Below are positions 25,365-33,767 of a stretch of DNA of 64,000 nucleotides, piece by piece; position 1 is the stretch's first letter, and each line of letters opens with the position of its first letter. Location of the stretch: the NCBI GenBank assembly GCA_002897675.1, contig BDSU01000008.1:45526-109525 (forward strand), written 5' to 3'. Origin of the DNA: a bacterium BMS3Abin02. GTDB taxonomy: Bacteria > Actinomycetota > Acidimicrobiia > Spongiisociales > UBA4744. Both the position numbers and the translations under genes were made by a program. The notes below the pieces were generated by a model. It did no database searches and was not told where the DNA came from. It saw only the letters and a list, made by a program, of their open reading frames with translations.

Positions 25365-27298
25365 CGCCCGGTGCTCCATGCGAAGCGACGGCGTTTGCCG
25401 GAGGGCGTGAACGTCTCCATGTCGAAGATCCTCAGACCGACCTCACGGTCGATCGTCGTGCCGTCCTGATAGGTGATCGTGCTGGTGATCGTAACTTCAT
25501 CCTTCTCGGGCGTGTAGAGCGCCTCGATGAGGTCCGCGTACCGCGTCGCGATCGTTCCACGGCGGACCTTGCGGGTCCGGGTGATCTCGTCATCGTCCGG
25601 ATCGAACTGCTTGTGCAAGATGAGGAAGCGCTGCACGCGAGCGCTGGCCGGCAGGTCCTGATTCGCCTTGGCGACGTCCTCTGCGACCAGCGTGTACACC
25701 TCATCCATCTGCGACAGGTCCGTGTAGGTCGTATATGCCAGGTGCTCTCGCTCCGCCCATGCCCCTACCGTCTGACCATCGATGGTGACGATGGCCGCGA
25801 TATATGGGTGGTCTCCGCCGAAGGTCACCGCCTCTTCGACGAACTGTGAGAACTTCAGCTTGTTCTCGATGAATGCGGGCGAGAACGCCGTGCCGTCAGG
25901 AAGGTGCATGACGTCTTTCGCCCGGTCGATGACAACCAGTTGTCCCTCCTCGTCGATGAAACCGGCGTCACCCGTGTGCAGCCACCCGTCTGCTCCGAGG
26001 GCGCCCTCAGTCGCTTCCGGGTTACGGTAGTAGCCCTGGAACACCGCCGGAGAGCGCAACAGGATCTCCCCATCGTCTGCAATGCGCATCTCCGTGCCGG
26101 AAATCGGGGTGCCCACCGTGTTGAACTTGATGTCTCCATCCCGGTGAACGACGGCAATACCACAGATCTCCGTCTGCCCGTAGATCTGTTTGAGGTTGAC
26201 TCCGATGGAGTGGAAGAAACGGAACACGTCGGGTCCAAGCGGTGCACCTCCCGTGTACGCGCGTCTGATGCGAGTGAGACCGAGTTGGTCGCGCACGGGC
26301 CTCAGCGCGACGACGTCCGCGACCGCCAGCCGGAACCGTAGACCCAACGGAAGCTGCTTCCCTCGCACGAGGAGTTCCGCTGCCTCCTCCCCGACATCGA
26401 ATCCCCACGAGAAGATACTCTTCTTGAGCCGGCCGGCTTCGCCGATGCGAACCTGTACGGTCGACAGCATCGATTCCCAGATGCGCGGCGGCGCAAACAT
26501 GACGTGCGGGCCGATCTCACGCATATCGGACTGGACCGTTGCGGCCTCTTCGGGAAAGCTGATCGTGAACCCGGCCTGGAATCCACAGGCCAACGCCATC
26601 ATCTGCTCCCCCACCCACGCAAACGGAAGGAAACTCACGAAGCGATCCTCCCCATCGAGCGGGTCCACCTCCATGAGGTTTCGCCCCATCGAAAGGAGGT
26701 TGCGATGGCTCAGCATCGCCAGCTTGGGCAGACCGGTGGTGCCGCTGGTCGTACACAGCACGGCCGTGTCCTCGCCCGAGCCCAAGTCGATCTGCTCGTC
26801 GATCCAGCCCGGATGCTCGGCCTCGAACGCCCGCCCGAGTCGTTCGACCTCGGTGAACTCGATCAGCTTGGGATCGTCATAGAGTTCGAGGCCCTGCGGA
26901 TCGTAATAGATGATCTTCTCGATCGTCGACGGCAGATCGATCAGCTTGTCGACCTGCTCCTGGTCTTCGGCAACGATCACCCTGATCCCGGCATGCGTGA
27001 GGATGTGAACGATCTCCTCCCCGATGGAGGTCGGATAGATCCCCACCGACATTCCCCCAAGCGACTGGACGGCGAGTTCGGCTATCAACCATTCCGGACG
27101 GTTGTCGCCGAGTATGGCGATCACCTCTCCTCGACCCACCCCCATCGTCGAGAGGCCCTGCGCAAAGACGCGAACCCGGTCGTTGAACTCCACCCAATTC
27201 AGCGCCTGCCAGATTCCGTATCGTTTCTCCTGCAAGGCGGTCTGGTTCCCTTTGGTCGCCGCCATGTTCCGAAGCACCTTGGGAAACGTGTCCGGCAT
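25361..27298 (-). CDS. Long-chain acyl-CoA synthetase (AMP-forming)
   Basis: The 645-residue enzyme activates a carboxylic acid to an acyl-CoA. Motifs are the P-loop CTTSGTTGLPKLAMLSH, QIYGQTEICG (A5), WLHTGDAGFIDEEG (A7) and VIDRAKDVMHLPDG (A8). Length and layout match FadD15-type long-chain synthetases. Residues 1-60 (QTALQEKRYGIWQALNW) are typical. It is embedded in the ABC operon by ATGA overlaps on both sides: with livG (TGA 27298-27300) and livH. This suggests import-coupled activation of the substrate. Confidence 0.93.
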   Translation of the reverse strand: MPDTFPKVLRNMAATKGNQTALQEKRYGIWQALNWVEFNDRVRVFAQGLSTMGVGRGEVIAILGDNRPEWLIAELAVQSLGGMSVGIYPTSIGEEIVHILTHAGIRVIVAEDQEQVDKLIDLPSTIEKIIYYDPQGLELYDDPKLIEFTEVERLGRAFEAEHPGWIDEQIDLGSGEDTAVLCTTSGTTGLPKLAMLSHRNLLSMGRNLMEVDPLDGEDRFVSFLPFAWVGEQMMALACGFQAGFTISFPEEAATVQSDMREIGPHVMFAPPRIWESMLSTVQVRIGEAGRLKKSIFSWGFDVGEEAAELLVRGKQLPLGLRFRLAVADVVALRPVRDQLGLTRIRRAYTGGAPLGPDVFRFFHSIGVNLKQIYGQTEICGIAVVHRDGDIKFNTVGTPISGTEMRIADDGEILLRSPAVFQGYYRNPEATEGALGADGWLHTGDAGFIDEEGQLVVIDRAKDVMHLPDGTAFSPAFIENKLKFSQFVEEAVTFGGDHPYIAAIVTIDGQTVGAWAEREHLAYTTYTDLSQMDEVYTLVAEDVAKANQDLPASARVQRFLILHKQFDPDDDEITRTRKVRRGTIATRYADLIEALYTPEKDEVTITSTITYQDGTTIDREVGLRIFDMETFTPSGKRRRFAWSTGR

Positions 27299-28128
27299 CA
27301 ACTCTGATCCTCCCCGAGGTACGCCTCGATCACCGCCGGATTCTTCGACACTTCCGCCGGAGATCCTGAGGCCACGAGCTGGCCGAAGTCGAGAATACTG
27401 ACCGAGTCCGAGATGTCCATGACGACGCCCATGTCGTGCTCGATGAGAATCGTGCTGATGCCCGCAAGCTGATTCACATCGAGGATGTACCGGGCCATGT
27501 CCTCCTTCTCTTCGGCGTTCATGCCGGCCATCGGCTCGTCCAGCAACAGGAGCGCAGGCTGCATGGCCAACGCACGCCCCAGCTCGACACGTTTCTGGAA
27601 GCCGTAGGCAAGAGAGCCGACAGCCTGGGATCGCACCGATTGGATCTCGAGGAGATCGATGACCTCCTCGACGAGCTCTCTGTGCTCGATCTCCTGCCGC
27701 CGGGCAGGTCCGACGAACACCATGGAACGCCAGACGCGATGACGCATGCGCACGTGGCGCCCGAGCATGAGGTTCTCGAGCACCGTCATGTGCTGAAAGA
27801 GCTCGATGTTCTGGAAGGTACGTGCGACACCCCAGCGTGCCGTCGCGCTCGGAGCGGCTTTGGTCAGCTCGTGCGATGTTTCGCCGTCGTAGAGGGTGAT
27901 ACTCCCGCTCTGCGGGCGATACAGGCCACTGATGCAATTCAGAAGCGAGGTCTTGCCTGCACCGTTGGGTCCGATGATGGCGTGAATCTCTCCCTGACGG
28001 ATGCTGTCCGAGACGCCGCGCAAGGCCTGCACACCACCAAAAGCAAGGCTCACGTCGTCGATCTCGAGCTGCAGCGTTCCCGGTGAGAGTCGGCTGCCAT
28101 TCAGGGTGAATCGGTACGCTCTCGACAT
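27298..28128 (-). CDS. livG: Branched-chain-amino-acid-type ABC ATPase (LivG)
   Basis: The 276-residue ATPase is the first gene of the liv-type operon. It shows Walker A GPNGAGKTSLLN, a signature helix region SLAYGFQKRVELGRAL, Walker B LLLLDEPMAGMN and the H-loop STILIEHDMGVVMD, characteristic of LivG. The signature motif reads AYGFQKR rather than the usual SYGxQRR, a mild variation. The ATG at 28128 follows a gene-poor stretch that must hold the operon promoter. Confidence 0.9.
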   Translation of the reverse strand: MSRAYRFTLNGSRLSPGTLQLEIDDVSLAFGGVQALRGVSDSIRQGEIHAIIGPNGAGKTSLLNCISGLYRPQSGSITLYDGETSHELTKAAPSATARWGVARTFQNIELFQHMTVLENLMLGRHVRMRHRVWRSMVFVGPARRQEIEHRELVEEVIDLLEIQSVRSQAVGSLAYGFQKRVELGRALAMQPALLLLDEPMAGMNAEEKEDMARYILDVNQLAGISTILIEHDMGVVMDISDSVSILDFGQLVASGSPAEVSKNPAVIEAYLGEDQS

Positions 28129-28216
28129 AACAGTGCTGGAAAGCGTACCAAGGCGACTGCCCCCGATGTCGGGGGAACCGCAAAAAAGAGGGATCTCCTG
28201 TCGCTTTCGGGGGTGA

Positions 28217-28384
28217 TGGGGCGGCCTGCCATGGAAGTGTGGGAACGATGCCGGCCCGGTCGGGCATGATCATGGTGATGGGCCCTTCTCGATAGTGGAA
28301 ACCGTGCGCGTCGATGCGGATACGACCGATGGCGGCTTCGAACGATTGACGGTAGTGACGGATGGTTCGCGCAAGTTTGACGAA
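28217..28384 (-). pseudogene. ISL3-like transposase C-terminal remnant
   Basis: About 56 codons on the minus strand read KLARTIRHYRQSFEAAIGR, then IRIDAHGFHYREGPITMIM, then PDRAGIVPTLPW. This resembles the end of ISL3-family transposases (rigid helix, then ARGFHNPxxFITMIML), with an internal deletion where the conserved 'ATIE...SK' block should be. It lacks start, catalytic core and terminal repeats. The call is from memory of the family pattern. Confidence 0.45.
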
Positions 28385-28670
28385 TGGCGCCGGCTTCGGC
28401 CCAGGCGAGTCACCGGTCGAAGGCGAAGGAGGCGCCGACGAATCCGTTCGACAGGCCTGCCCGTCCCAGCGCCTCGGTGGCGACGCCCACACCCCGCACC
28501 GTCCGACAGACCCGGCAATTCAGTAACGTCTTGACGCGCACGTCATGCCCCCTCTACGCCACCGGCATCACAGCAGGAAACAGAGACAAGACACCGCGTA
28601 CCCTCACGGAACAACCCCTCACCCACCCACGAAAACGTCAGCCGAGCCGAAAAAGGTCGATACCCGAAGA

Positions 28671-28701
28671 GAGTACCCGGGACCTCGTACGAGGTACCAG
28701 G
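28671..28701. repeat. Dispersed GTACCC repeat, copy 2
   Basis: GAGTACCCGGGACC followed by TCGTACGAGGTACC forms nested palindromes like the copy at 12285, in the gap downstream of the HIT gene. Confidence 0.45.
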
Positions 28702-28713
28702 ACGTGGAACCGC

Positions 28714-29052
28714 TCAGGGTTGCGGCTCGGCCCATCCGCCCATGAGGTGAAAGTGCAGATGGAAGATCGTCTGGCCGGCTGCGGGCCCCACATTCGTGAC
28801 GACACGCCATCCTCGATCGAGGCCCCTGTCACGGGCGATCGCCGCCGCCGCGCCGAATATCTCCACCAGCAGGCCTCCTTCGGCACTCGTGATCTCCGCC
28901 ACAGAATCGGCAACATGCATCTTCGGGATGATCAGAACGTGCGTCGGAGCCACCGGGTTGATGTCGTCGAAAGCGAGAACACGCTCGGTCTCCGCGACGA
29001 CATCCGCAGGGATCGAGCCTTCAACGATCTTGCAGAAGAGGCAGTCTTTCAA
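28714..29052 (-). CDS. HIT-family nucleotide-binding protein (HinT-like)
   Basis: The 112-residue protein is a purine nucleoside phosphoramidase-type HIT protein. It opens CLFCKIVEGSIPADVV (zinc CxxC), has INPVAPTHVLIIPKMHV and ends with the catalytic triad HLHFHLMGGW. Its start overlaps the 3' end of mtaB by 32 bases, indicating coupling. Confidence 0.93.
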   Translation of the reverse strand: MKDCLFCKIVEGSIPADVVAETERVLAFDDINPVAPTHVLIIPKMHVADSVAEITSAEGGLLVEIFGAAAAIARDRGLDRGWRVVTNVGPAAGQTIFHLHFHLMGGWAEPQP

Positions 29053-30301
29053 CGAGCACTCCTTCCAGGTAGTCCTTCTCGGTCGAGGCTACCAACACGT
29101 TCACGACACGACCGACGAGGCTCGCAGCACCTGGGAACGTCACTCGCGCGTATGTGTCCGTGTACCCGCTCAAACCGCCATTTCCGGTCGTTGCCTTCGG
29201 CGCGGCCCTTTCGACGAGCACTTGCACCATCTGGCCTTGGTGACCCGCGAGCCAACGCCCTCGAATGCCGTCACCGAGCGCCCGCAAGGTGCAGGATCGC
29301 TCTCGCTTGATCGAAGCGTCGATCTGGTGGGGATCGTCCGCTGCAGGTGTCCCCTCTCTCGGTGAGAAGCGGAACACGTGCAGTTTCTCGAACCCCACGG
29401 CTTCGACGACCTGGACGGTCCTGGAGAAGGCCGCATCATCCTCGCCCGGAAACCCGACCATCACGTCGGTGGTGAGCGCCACACCCTGGATTCGGGAACG
29501 CGCCGTTTCCACAACCTCCAGAAAACGATCCAGCGTTCCTGGCCGCCGCATCATCTGCCACACGTTTGGATCCCCCGTCTGCAGGGGAATATGGAGGTGC
29601 CGGCAAAGCTTCGGCTCCGCGGCGATCAGGTCGAGGAGGGCATCGTCCACTTGTGACGCCTCGATCGAGGAGAGGCGAATCCGCTCCAGTCCGGCAAGTG
29701 CGGCGAGGTCACCGAGGAGCGGGACCAACGCGCCCGGCCTGTCGATGTCGTACCCGTACTTGCCCAGATGCACGCCCGTCAAAGTCAGCTCACGAACTCC
29801 CAGGTCCACCAGCCTGCGGGCCCGTGACAAAATTCCGTCGCCGTCCGTGCTGTGCAGCGTCCCCCTTGTCCGGGGAACGATGCAGAAGGTGCAGTGTTCA
29901 TCGCATCCCGTTTGGACCTTGAGGTTCCTGCGTGGACTCGGAAAGAGGACCGGGACAGGCGCGCCGGCACCGATGTACTCGGCGACACGACCCGCCAGGC
30001 CGTCTTTGATCGGCAACACCGCATCTACGCCCTCCATGGCGGCAACGTCCTCCGATCGGGCGACCGCGTAGCAACCGGTGACGACCACGGTGGCATCCGG
30101 GAACTCTCGGACCGAACGTCGGATCAGTTTGCGAGACGCCGACGACGCCTCCGAGGTGACCGTGCACGTGTTGACCACGACGACATCCGGCGCCGAGCCA
30201 CCGGGGCCTATCCCACAATCGGCCAGAGCAAGAAGGATCTCGTCACTCTCGGCCTGGTTGAGTCGGCACCCGAGCGTCCGGAGCACGCCAGTTCGTCCCA
30301 T
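29021..30301 (-). CDS. mtaB: tRNA (N6-threonylcarbamoyladenosine) methylthiotransferase MtaB-like
   Basis: The 426-residue radical SAM enzyme adds a methylthio group at t6A37 in tRNA. N-terminal cluster cysteines are in LRTLGCRLNQAESDE, VNTCTVT and VTGCYAV; the radical SAM motif is CDEHCTFC; a C-terminal TRAM-like domain follows residue 360. The start is ATG 30301 (MGRTGV); the open frame upstream is noncoding and includes a palindrome. The family could include RimO-like enzymes, but the GCRLNQAES form favours MtaB. Confidence 0.9.
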   Translation of the reverse strand: MGRTGVLRTLGCRLNQAESDEILLALADCGIGPGGSAPDVVVVNTCTVTSEASSASRKLIRRSVREFPDATVVVTGCYAVARSEDVAAMEGVDAVLPIKDGLAGRVAEYIGAGAPVPVLFPSPRRNLKVQTGCDEHCTFCIVPRTRGTLHSTDGDGILSRARRLVDLGVRELTLTGVHLGKYGYDIDRPGALVPLLGDLAALAGLERIRLSSIEASQVDDALLDLIAAEPKLCRHLHIPLQTGDPNVWQMMRRPGTLDRFLEVVETARSRIQGVALTTDVMVGFPGEDDAAFSRTVQVVEAVGFEKLHVFRFSPREGTPAADDPHQIDASIKRERSCTLRALGDGIRGRWLAGHQGQMVQVLVERAAPKATTGNGGLSGYTDTYARVTFPGAASLVGRVVNVLVASTEKDYLEGVLVERLPLLQDR

Positions 30302-30335
30302 GAGCTGGTGAGGGTACTCACGTCGCGAGCACAGA

Positions 30336-30358
30336 CCGTACCCAGCACTTCGTACCGC
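30336..30358. repeat. Dispersed GTACCC repeat, copy 3
   Basis: A 23-base stretch begins CCGTACCC and ends TTCGTACCGC. It differs from the copy at 37091-37113 at about three positions. It lies between mtaB and the BldD-like gene. Confidence 0.55.
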
Positions 30359-30370
30359 TACCTCATCGGC

Positions 30371-30419
30371 GAACCCAGGGCTCGCAGATACCCACAGGGT
30401 ATCCCTGAGCCCAGGGTTC
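30371..30419 (-). terminator. Nested quasi-palindrome after the BldD-like gene
   Basis: Outer arms GAACCCAGGGCTC (30371-30383) and GAGCCCAGGGTTC (30407-30419) pair except for the centre. Inner arms GATACCC (30387-30393) and GGGTATC (30397-30403) pair perfectly around ACA. It begins 8 bases past the regulator stop, so a terminator role is likely although no T-run follows. Confidence 0.55.
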
Positions 30420-30426
30420 AGGGATC

Positions 30427-30903
30427 TTAGGCGGAATCTCCCAACCCGAGCTCGGCAAGGACGTGTGTGACCCCGTCTTCGGTCTCTTCGAGAAGCCCGG
30501 CGAGGATCTGGAGATCGCTGCGACGCAGCGTCAAGACCCGTCCATTGAAGTCCTGGCGCATCAACTGGATGGCGCGAAGGAAACGCTCGACGGTGTCTCC
30601 GGTCCGCCCATCTGAGCGCTCGACCTTCTCCAGGTCGATCGTGATGCCCCCACTGCTCCACGATGTCGCTCCGGTTCGCTCGGCCTCCGGCAGAAGTTGT
30701 TCGATGGGGACGCCGTAGACAGCTGCCAATCTGTGCATACGCGGAAGTGACAGACTCCGTTCCCCGCGCTCATAGGCGCCGAGAACAGAAGCCTTGAACT
30801 CGAATGTGGACATCTCTTCGACGTCCTGAAGGGAGAGTCGTTTCTGGCGCCGAATCGCCCTCAGCCTTCGACCAACAGACTGATTGTACGTCGCCTCCAT
30901 CAT
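30427..30903 (-). CDS. BldD-like XRE-family transcriptional regulator
   Basis: The 158-residue protein has an N-terminal lambda-repressor-like HTH (VGRRLRAIRRQKRLSLQDVE, then VLGAYERGERSLSLPRMHRL) and a C-terminal domain of about 75 residues. The layout matches actinobacterial BldD, a developmental master regulator in Streptomyces that dimerises through cyclic di-GMP. The BldD c-di-GMP signature (RxD-x8-RxxD) is not obvious here, so ligand control is uncertain. ATG 30903 or 30900 fits BldD N-termini; a longer reading to 30945 is possible. Confidence 0.8.
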   Translation of the reverse strand: MMEATYNQSVGRRLRAIRRQKRLSLQDVEEMSTFEFKASVLGAYERGERSLSLPRMHRLAAVYGVPIEQLLPEAERTGATSWSSGGITIDLEKVERSDGRTGDTVERFLRAIQLMRQDFNGRVLTLRRSDLQILAGLLEETEDGVTHVLAELGLGDSA

Positions 30904-30954
30904 CAGCCAGACTCCCTCCGAGCACACCCCCGAAGTGTCACTCACAGTGACACT

Positions 30955-31633
30955 CTACCTGGCGACGGCGCTCTTGTCACCCCTCTGCGTGGTGTTTCCT
31001 CGGAGAAGCGCTGCACCGACGACAGCCGCCGTCTCAACTCTCAGAATCCGGCTACCGAGACTGACCGGCGAGCCGGGAACCTCTCCGGCGGCGAATCCCC
31101 CTTCGGGCCCGATCAACAGGGTCACATCGCCCTGCGCAAGCGAGATCGGTGCACCGCCGAGATCTGCCACGAGGAGTCTGCCCTCCAGATCCTCGACGTC
31201 GACGAGACCGTCCTGAATCTCCATCAGCCACGCTCCCCTGCTCTGTTCGAGAGCGGACCGAGCCCATGTGCGAACCTTGTCTGCTCTGGGTGCTGGGATG
31301 TTCCCGTGCACCGTGCGAAGCCAGACCAGTCGCTCGATACCCAGCTCGCCGAGTTTCTCGACCAGGAATCTCGTCCGCCCGCTCGAACGCGGCGGTGCAA
31401 CGGCGATGGTGATAGAGGCAACCGGAGGGGCGACAGAGACCTCTTCGCCTCTGTGCACCGTCCCGTTCGAGAGTGTCCCTTCACCGGTCCTTCCCCTGCC
31501 GTCCGTATAGGAGACCCCTTGCCCCATCGGTGATCCGCAACACGTCGTACAGATGGTGCCGTGCCGCTTCGGACACCGAAACCGTCGGACCGTCCCACGG
31601 CGGCTCCAAGCACAGGTGCGGCACGTGTCGCAT
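30955..31633 (-). pseudogene. rsmE: 16S rRNA m3U1498 methyltransferase RsmE, single frameshift
   Basis: The N-terminal part (MRHVPHLCLEPPWDG, HHLYDVLRITDG) starts at 31633, overlapping the dnaJ stop as ATGA. It runs in one frame to the CCCC run at plus 31522-31525, and the rest (VSYTDGRGRTGEGTL ... LLIGPEGGFAAGEV ... LGSRILRVETAAV) continues in another frame from 31527. Removing one C restores a 225-residue RsmE with the SAM-binding GPEGGF knot. This is either a fresh mutation or an error in a homopolymer run. RsmE methylates U1498 of 16S rRNA. Confidence 0.85.
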
Positions 31634-32703
31634 CACCAAAAGCGTCGCTTGGCGCGGACCGCATCCCCGCGAAGCTCTCCGAACTCCCGCAGCACCCGCT
31701 CTTCCTCCTTGGAGAGACGCTCCGGGACGACGACCTCGACCACGACGTTGAGGGTGCCCCGACCCCGCCTCCCCAACCGGCCCATCCCTTCACCGGGAAT
31801 CGGGATCGTCTGGCCTGGCTGCGTTCCAGGCGGAATCCTCAGGTTCATCGATCCACCTTCGATCAGCGGGACCGACACCTCGGTGCCGAGCGCTGCCTGC
31901 GCGATGTCGATGGGAACGGTGCAGGTGAGATCGTCGCCCTCCCTGACGAATCTTGGGTCGGGCTGGACCCGGATCTCAACATAGAGGTCACCCGCCGGGG
32001 CGCCACGAGGAGCAGCTTCCCCGCGCCCCGCCAGCCTCAATCGAGTTCCGGTCGACACGCCCTGGGGAATCTCGACACTCACGGTCCGTTCCTCCCGCAC
32101 GACCCCTCGACCACCGCACACATCACACGGCTCGGCCACGATGCGACCGCTGCCCTGGCAGAGGTTGCAGGTCGTCAGGGTCATCATCTGACCGAAGATG
32201 GAGCGTCTCGCAACCTGCATCGAACCTGTCCCGCCGCATCGGGAACACGTCTTCACCAACGATCCGGGAGCAGCACCGGACCCGGCGCACTGCCGGCACG
32301 TCGACAATGCGCGAAACTTCAGCTCCGACGTCGTCCCGAAGGCGGCATCAGCCAGGCCGATGCGCACCTCGACGGCGACGTCCCTGCCTCGAGCAGGCCT
32401 GCGTTGTCCTCCGAAGCCGAAAGGGCCGCCGGTCCCGAAAACCGATCGGAGCAGATCATCGAACCCTCCCACCAGCAAGTCGCCGAGGTCGATCGTTTCT
32501 CCGCGGTCGAACGCCCGGCGCCGATCCGGATCGGACAGCACCTCGTACGCCTCGGCCACCTCCCGAAAACGGGCGTCGGCGCTCGGATCGCCCGGATTGG
32601 CGTCGGGATGCGTCTCTCGAGCGAGGCGACGGAATGCTCTCTTGATCTCGTCCTGGTCGGCGTCCTGGGAGACGCCCAGGATGGAGTAGTAGTCCTTGCG
32701 CAT
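31633..32703 (-). CDS. dnaJ: Chaperone DnaJ
   Basis: The 356-residue Hsp40 has a J domain (residues 4-65) with the HPD motif in ETHPDANP, a short Gly/Phe region (GTGGPFGFGG), four zinc motifs (CRQCAGSG, CSRCGGTG, CNLCQGSG, CDVCGGRG) and C-terminal substrate-binding domains. It is co-chaperone to DnaK, which is not in this window. It lies downstream of hrcA and its CIRCE operator, so heat-shock control is likely. Confidence 0.96.
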   Translation of the reverse strand: MRKDYYSILGVSQDADQDEIKRAFRRLARETHPDANPGDPSADARFREVAEAYEVLSDPDRRRAFDRGETIDLGDLLVGGFDDLLRSVFGTGGPFGFGGQRRPARGRDVAVEVRIGLADAAFGTTSELKFRALSTCRQCAGSGAAPGSLVKTCSRCGGTGSMQVARRSIFGQMMTLTTCNLCQGSGRIVAEPCDVCGGRGVVREERTVSVEIPQGVSTGTRLRLAGRGEAAPRGAPAGDLYVEIRVQPDPRFVREGDDLTCTVPIDIAQAALGTEVSVPLIEGGSMNLRIPPGTQPGQTIPIPGEGMGRLGRRGRGTLNVVVEVVVPERLSKEEERVLREFGELRGDAVRAKRRFW

Positions 32704-32732
32704 GGAATCTCAGTGCTGTGGTCTGCTTCCGT

Positions 32733-33731
32733 TCACGAGGAGCCCAAACTCTCCTCGATGGTCTCGCCGACTTCTTCCACGGCGGAGATCGCGCGACGGT
32801 AGTCCATGCGCATCGGTCCGAGAACTCCGACACTGCCCTCACCGGATTCACCGAGCTTGAATGTCGTCGAGACCACGGAGAGGTTCAGGTCATCGCCGAT
32901 GTCGAGCTCATCACCGATCTGGATGCCGGTGCCTCCCTTCGACAAGATCGAGAGCACCATCGCTTCACGCTCGAGCAGTTCGAGGATGCTGCGAACAGCT
33001 GCCAGGTCCTCCCAGATATTCGTCATCTGCGCGGTTCCGGAGACATAGACTTCTCTCGATCCGCGCTCGATCCTTCCGACGGCACCCATCACCTCGCGGA
33101 CCACCATCGCGACGGTGCTTGGCAGGCTCAGCGACTGCTCCACACCTTCCGCGAGTGCCTCGTCGATAGATTCGCGCTCGAACATCTCACCCAGCGCCCG
33201 CTCGGCTGCAGTCACCTCACGCGGATCGACAGGCTTCTCGAGCCTGATCAATTCCTGGGTCACGCGGCCTCTATTGGAAACGAGCACGAGCAGCAACACC
33301 TGAGAAGCGAGCGACACGACATGAACGCCGCGCACGCGCTCCATGGCGACACCTGGACCGGCCACGATCGCCGGGTAGTGGGTGATGTCGCTCAGAAGTT
33401 CCGTCGTGGACTTGAGCAGATCCGAGAGACCCTGATGAAACGATGAGAAGAAGGACTGGATCCTCACGCGAGTCTGAGAACGAAGGCGTGCGGGCATGCA
33501 GTGATCCACGTAGTACCGGTACCCCTTGCCGGTCGGGGCGCGTCCTGCAGACGTGTGCGGCTGAACGACGAAGCCCTCGGTTTCAAGCGCGGACAGATCA
33601 TTGCGAATCGTCGCAGAAGAGACGTTCAAACCGGACAGGTCGAGCACGGTCTTCGATGAGACCGGTTCACCGGTGCGAATGTACTCCTCGACGAGCGCCC
33701 GCAACACCTGGGATTTTCGCTCGCTGAGCAT
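32733..33731 (-). CDS. hrcA: Heat-inducible transcription repressor HrcA
   Basis: The 332-residue repressor has an N-terminal winged helix (LSERKSQVLRALVEEYIRTG, then GLNVSSATIRNDLSALE) and the motif HTSAGRAPTGKGYRYYVD. It binds CIRCE operators to repress chaperone genes and is activated by GroEL. A CIRCE element at 33741-33767 lies 10 bases upstream of its start, indicating autoregulation together with dnaJ and rsmE. Confidence 0.96.
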   Translation of the reverse strand: MLSERKSQVLRALVEEYIRTGEPVSSKTVLDLSGLNVSSATIRNDLSALETEGFVVQPHTSAGRAPTGKGYRYYVDHCMPARLRSQTRVRIQSFFSSFHQGLSDLLKSTTELLSDITHYPAIVAGPGVAMERVRGVHVVSLASQVLLLVLVSNRGRVTQELIRLEKPVDPREVTAAERALGEMFERESIDEALAEGVEQSLSLPSTVAMVVREVMGAVGRIERGSREVYVSGTAQMTNIWEDLAAVRSILELLEREAMVLSILSKGGTGIQIGDELDIGDDLNLSVVSTTFKLGESGEGSVGVLGPMRMDYRRAISAVEEVGETIEESLGSS

Positions 33732-33740
33732 GCCCCAACG

Positions 33741-33767
33741 TTAGCAGTCGTGCCTAGAGAGTGCTAA
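33741..33767. promoter_or_regulatory. CIRCE operator (HrcA binding site)
   Basis: The site reads TTAGCAGTC - 9 bases - GAGTGCTAA, against the known consensus TTAGCACTC-N9-GAGTGCTAA: 17 of 18 arm bases match, with one substitution in the left arm. It lies just upstream of hrcA. The first three bases (TTA) are also the hemW stop codon, so the operator lies inside the end of hemW. Confidence 0.9.

Larger units (their letters stand above)
28129..28713. other. Gene-poor 585-bp stretch upstream of the liv-type operon
   Basis: No intact gene is convincing here. It contains a transposase remnant at 28217-28384, one GTACCC repeat copy at 28671-28701, and presumably the promoter of the operon starting at 28128. 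I could not identify a promoter with confidence. Confidence 0.6.

Noticed and set aside
27299..28492. N-terminal extension of the acyl-CoA synthetase frame
   Set aside because: It runs antisense or out of frame through livG and the gap; homology starts at MPDTFPKV (27298).
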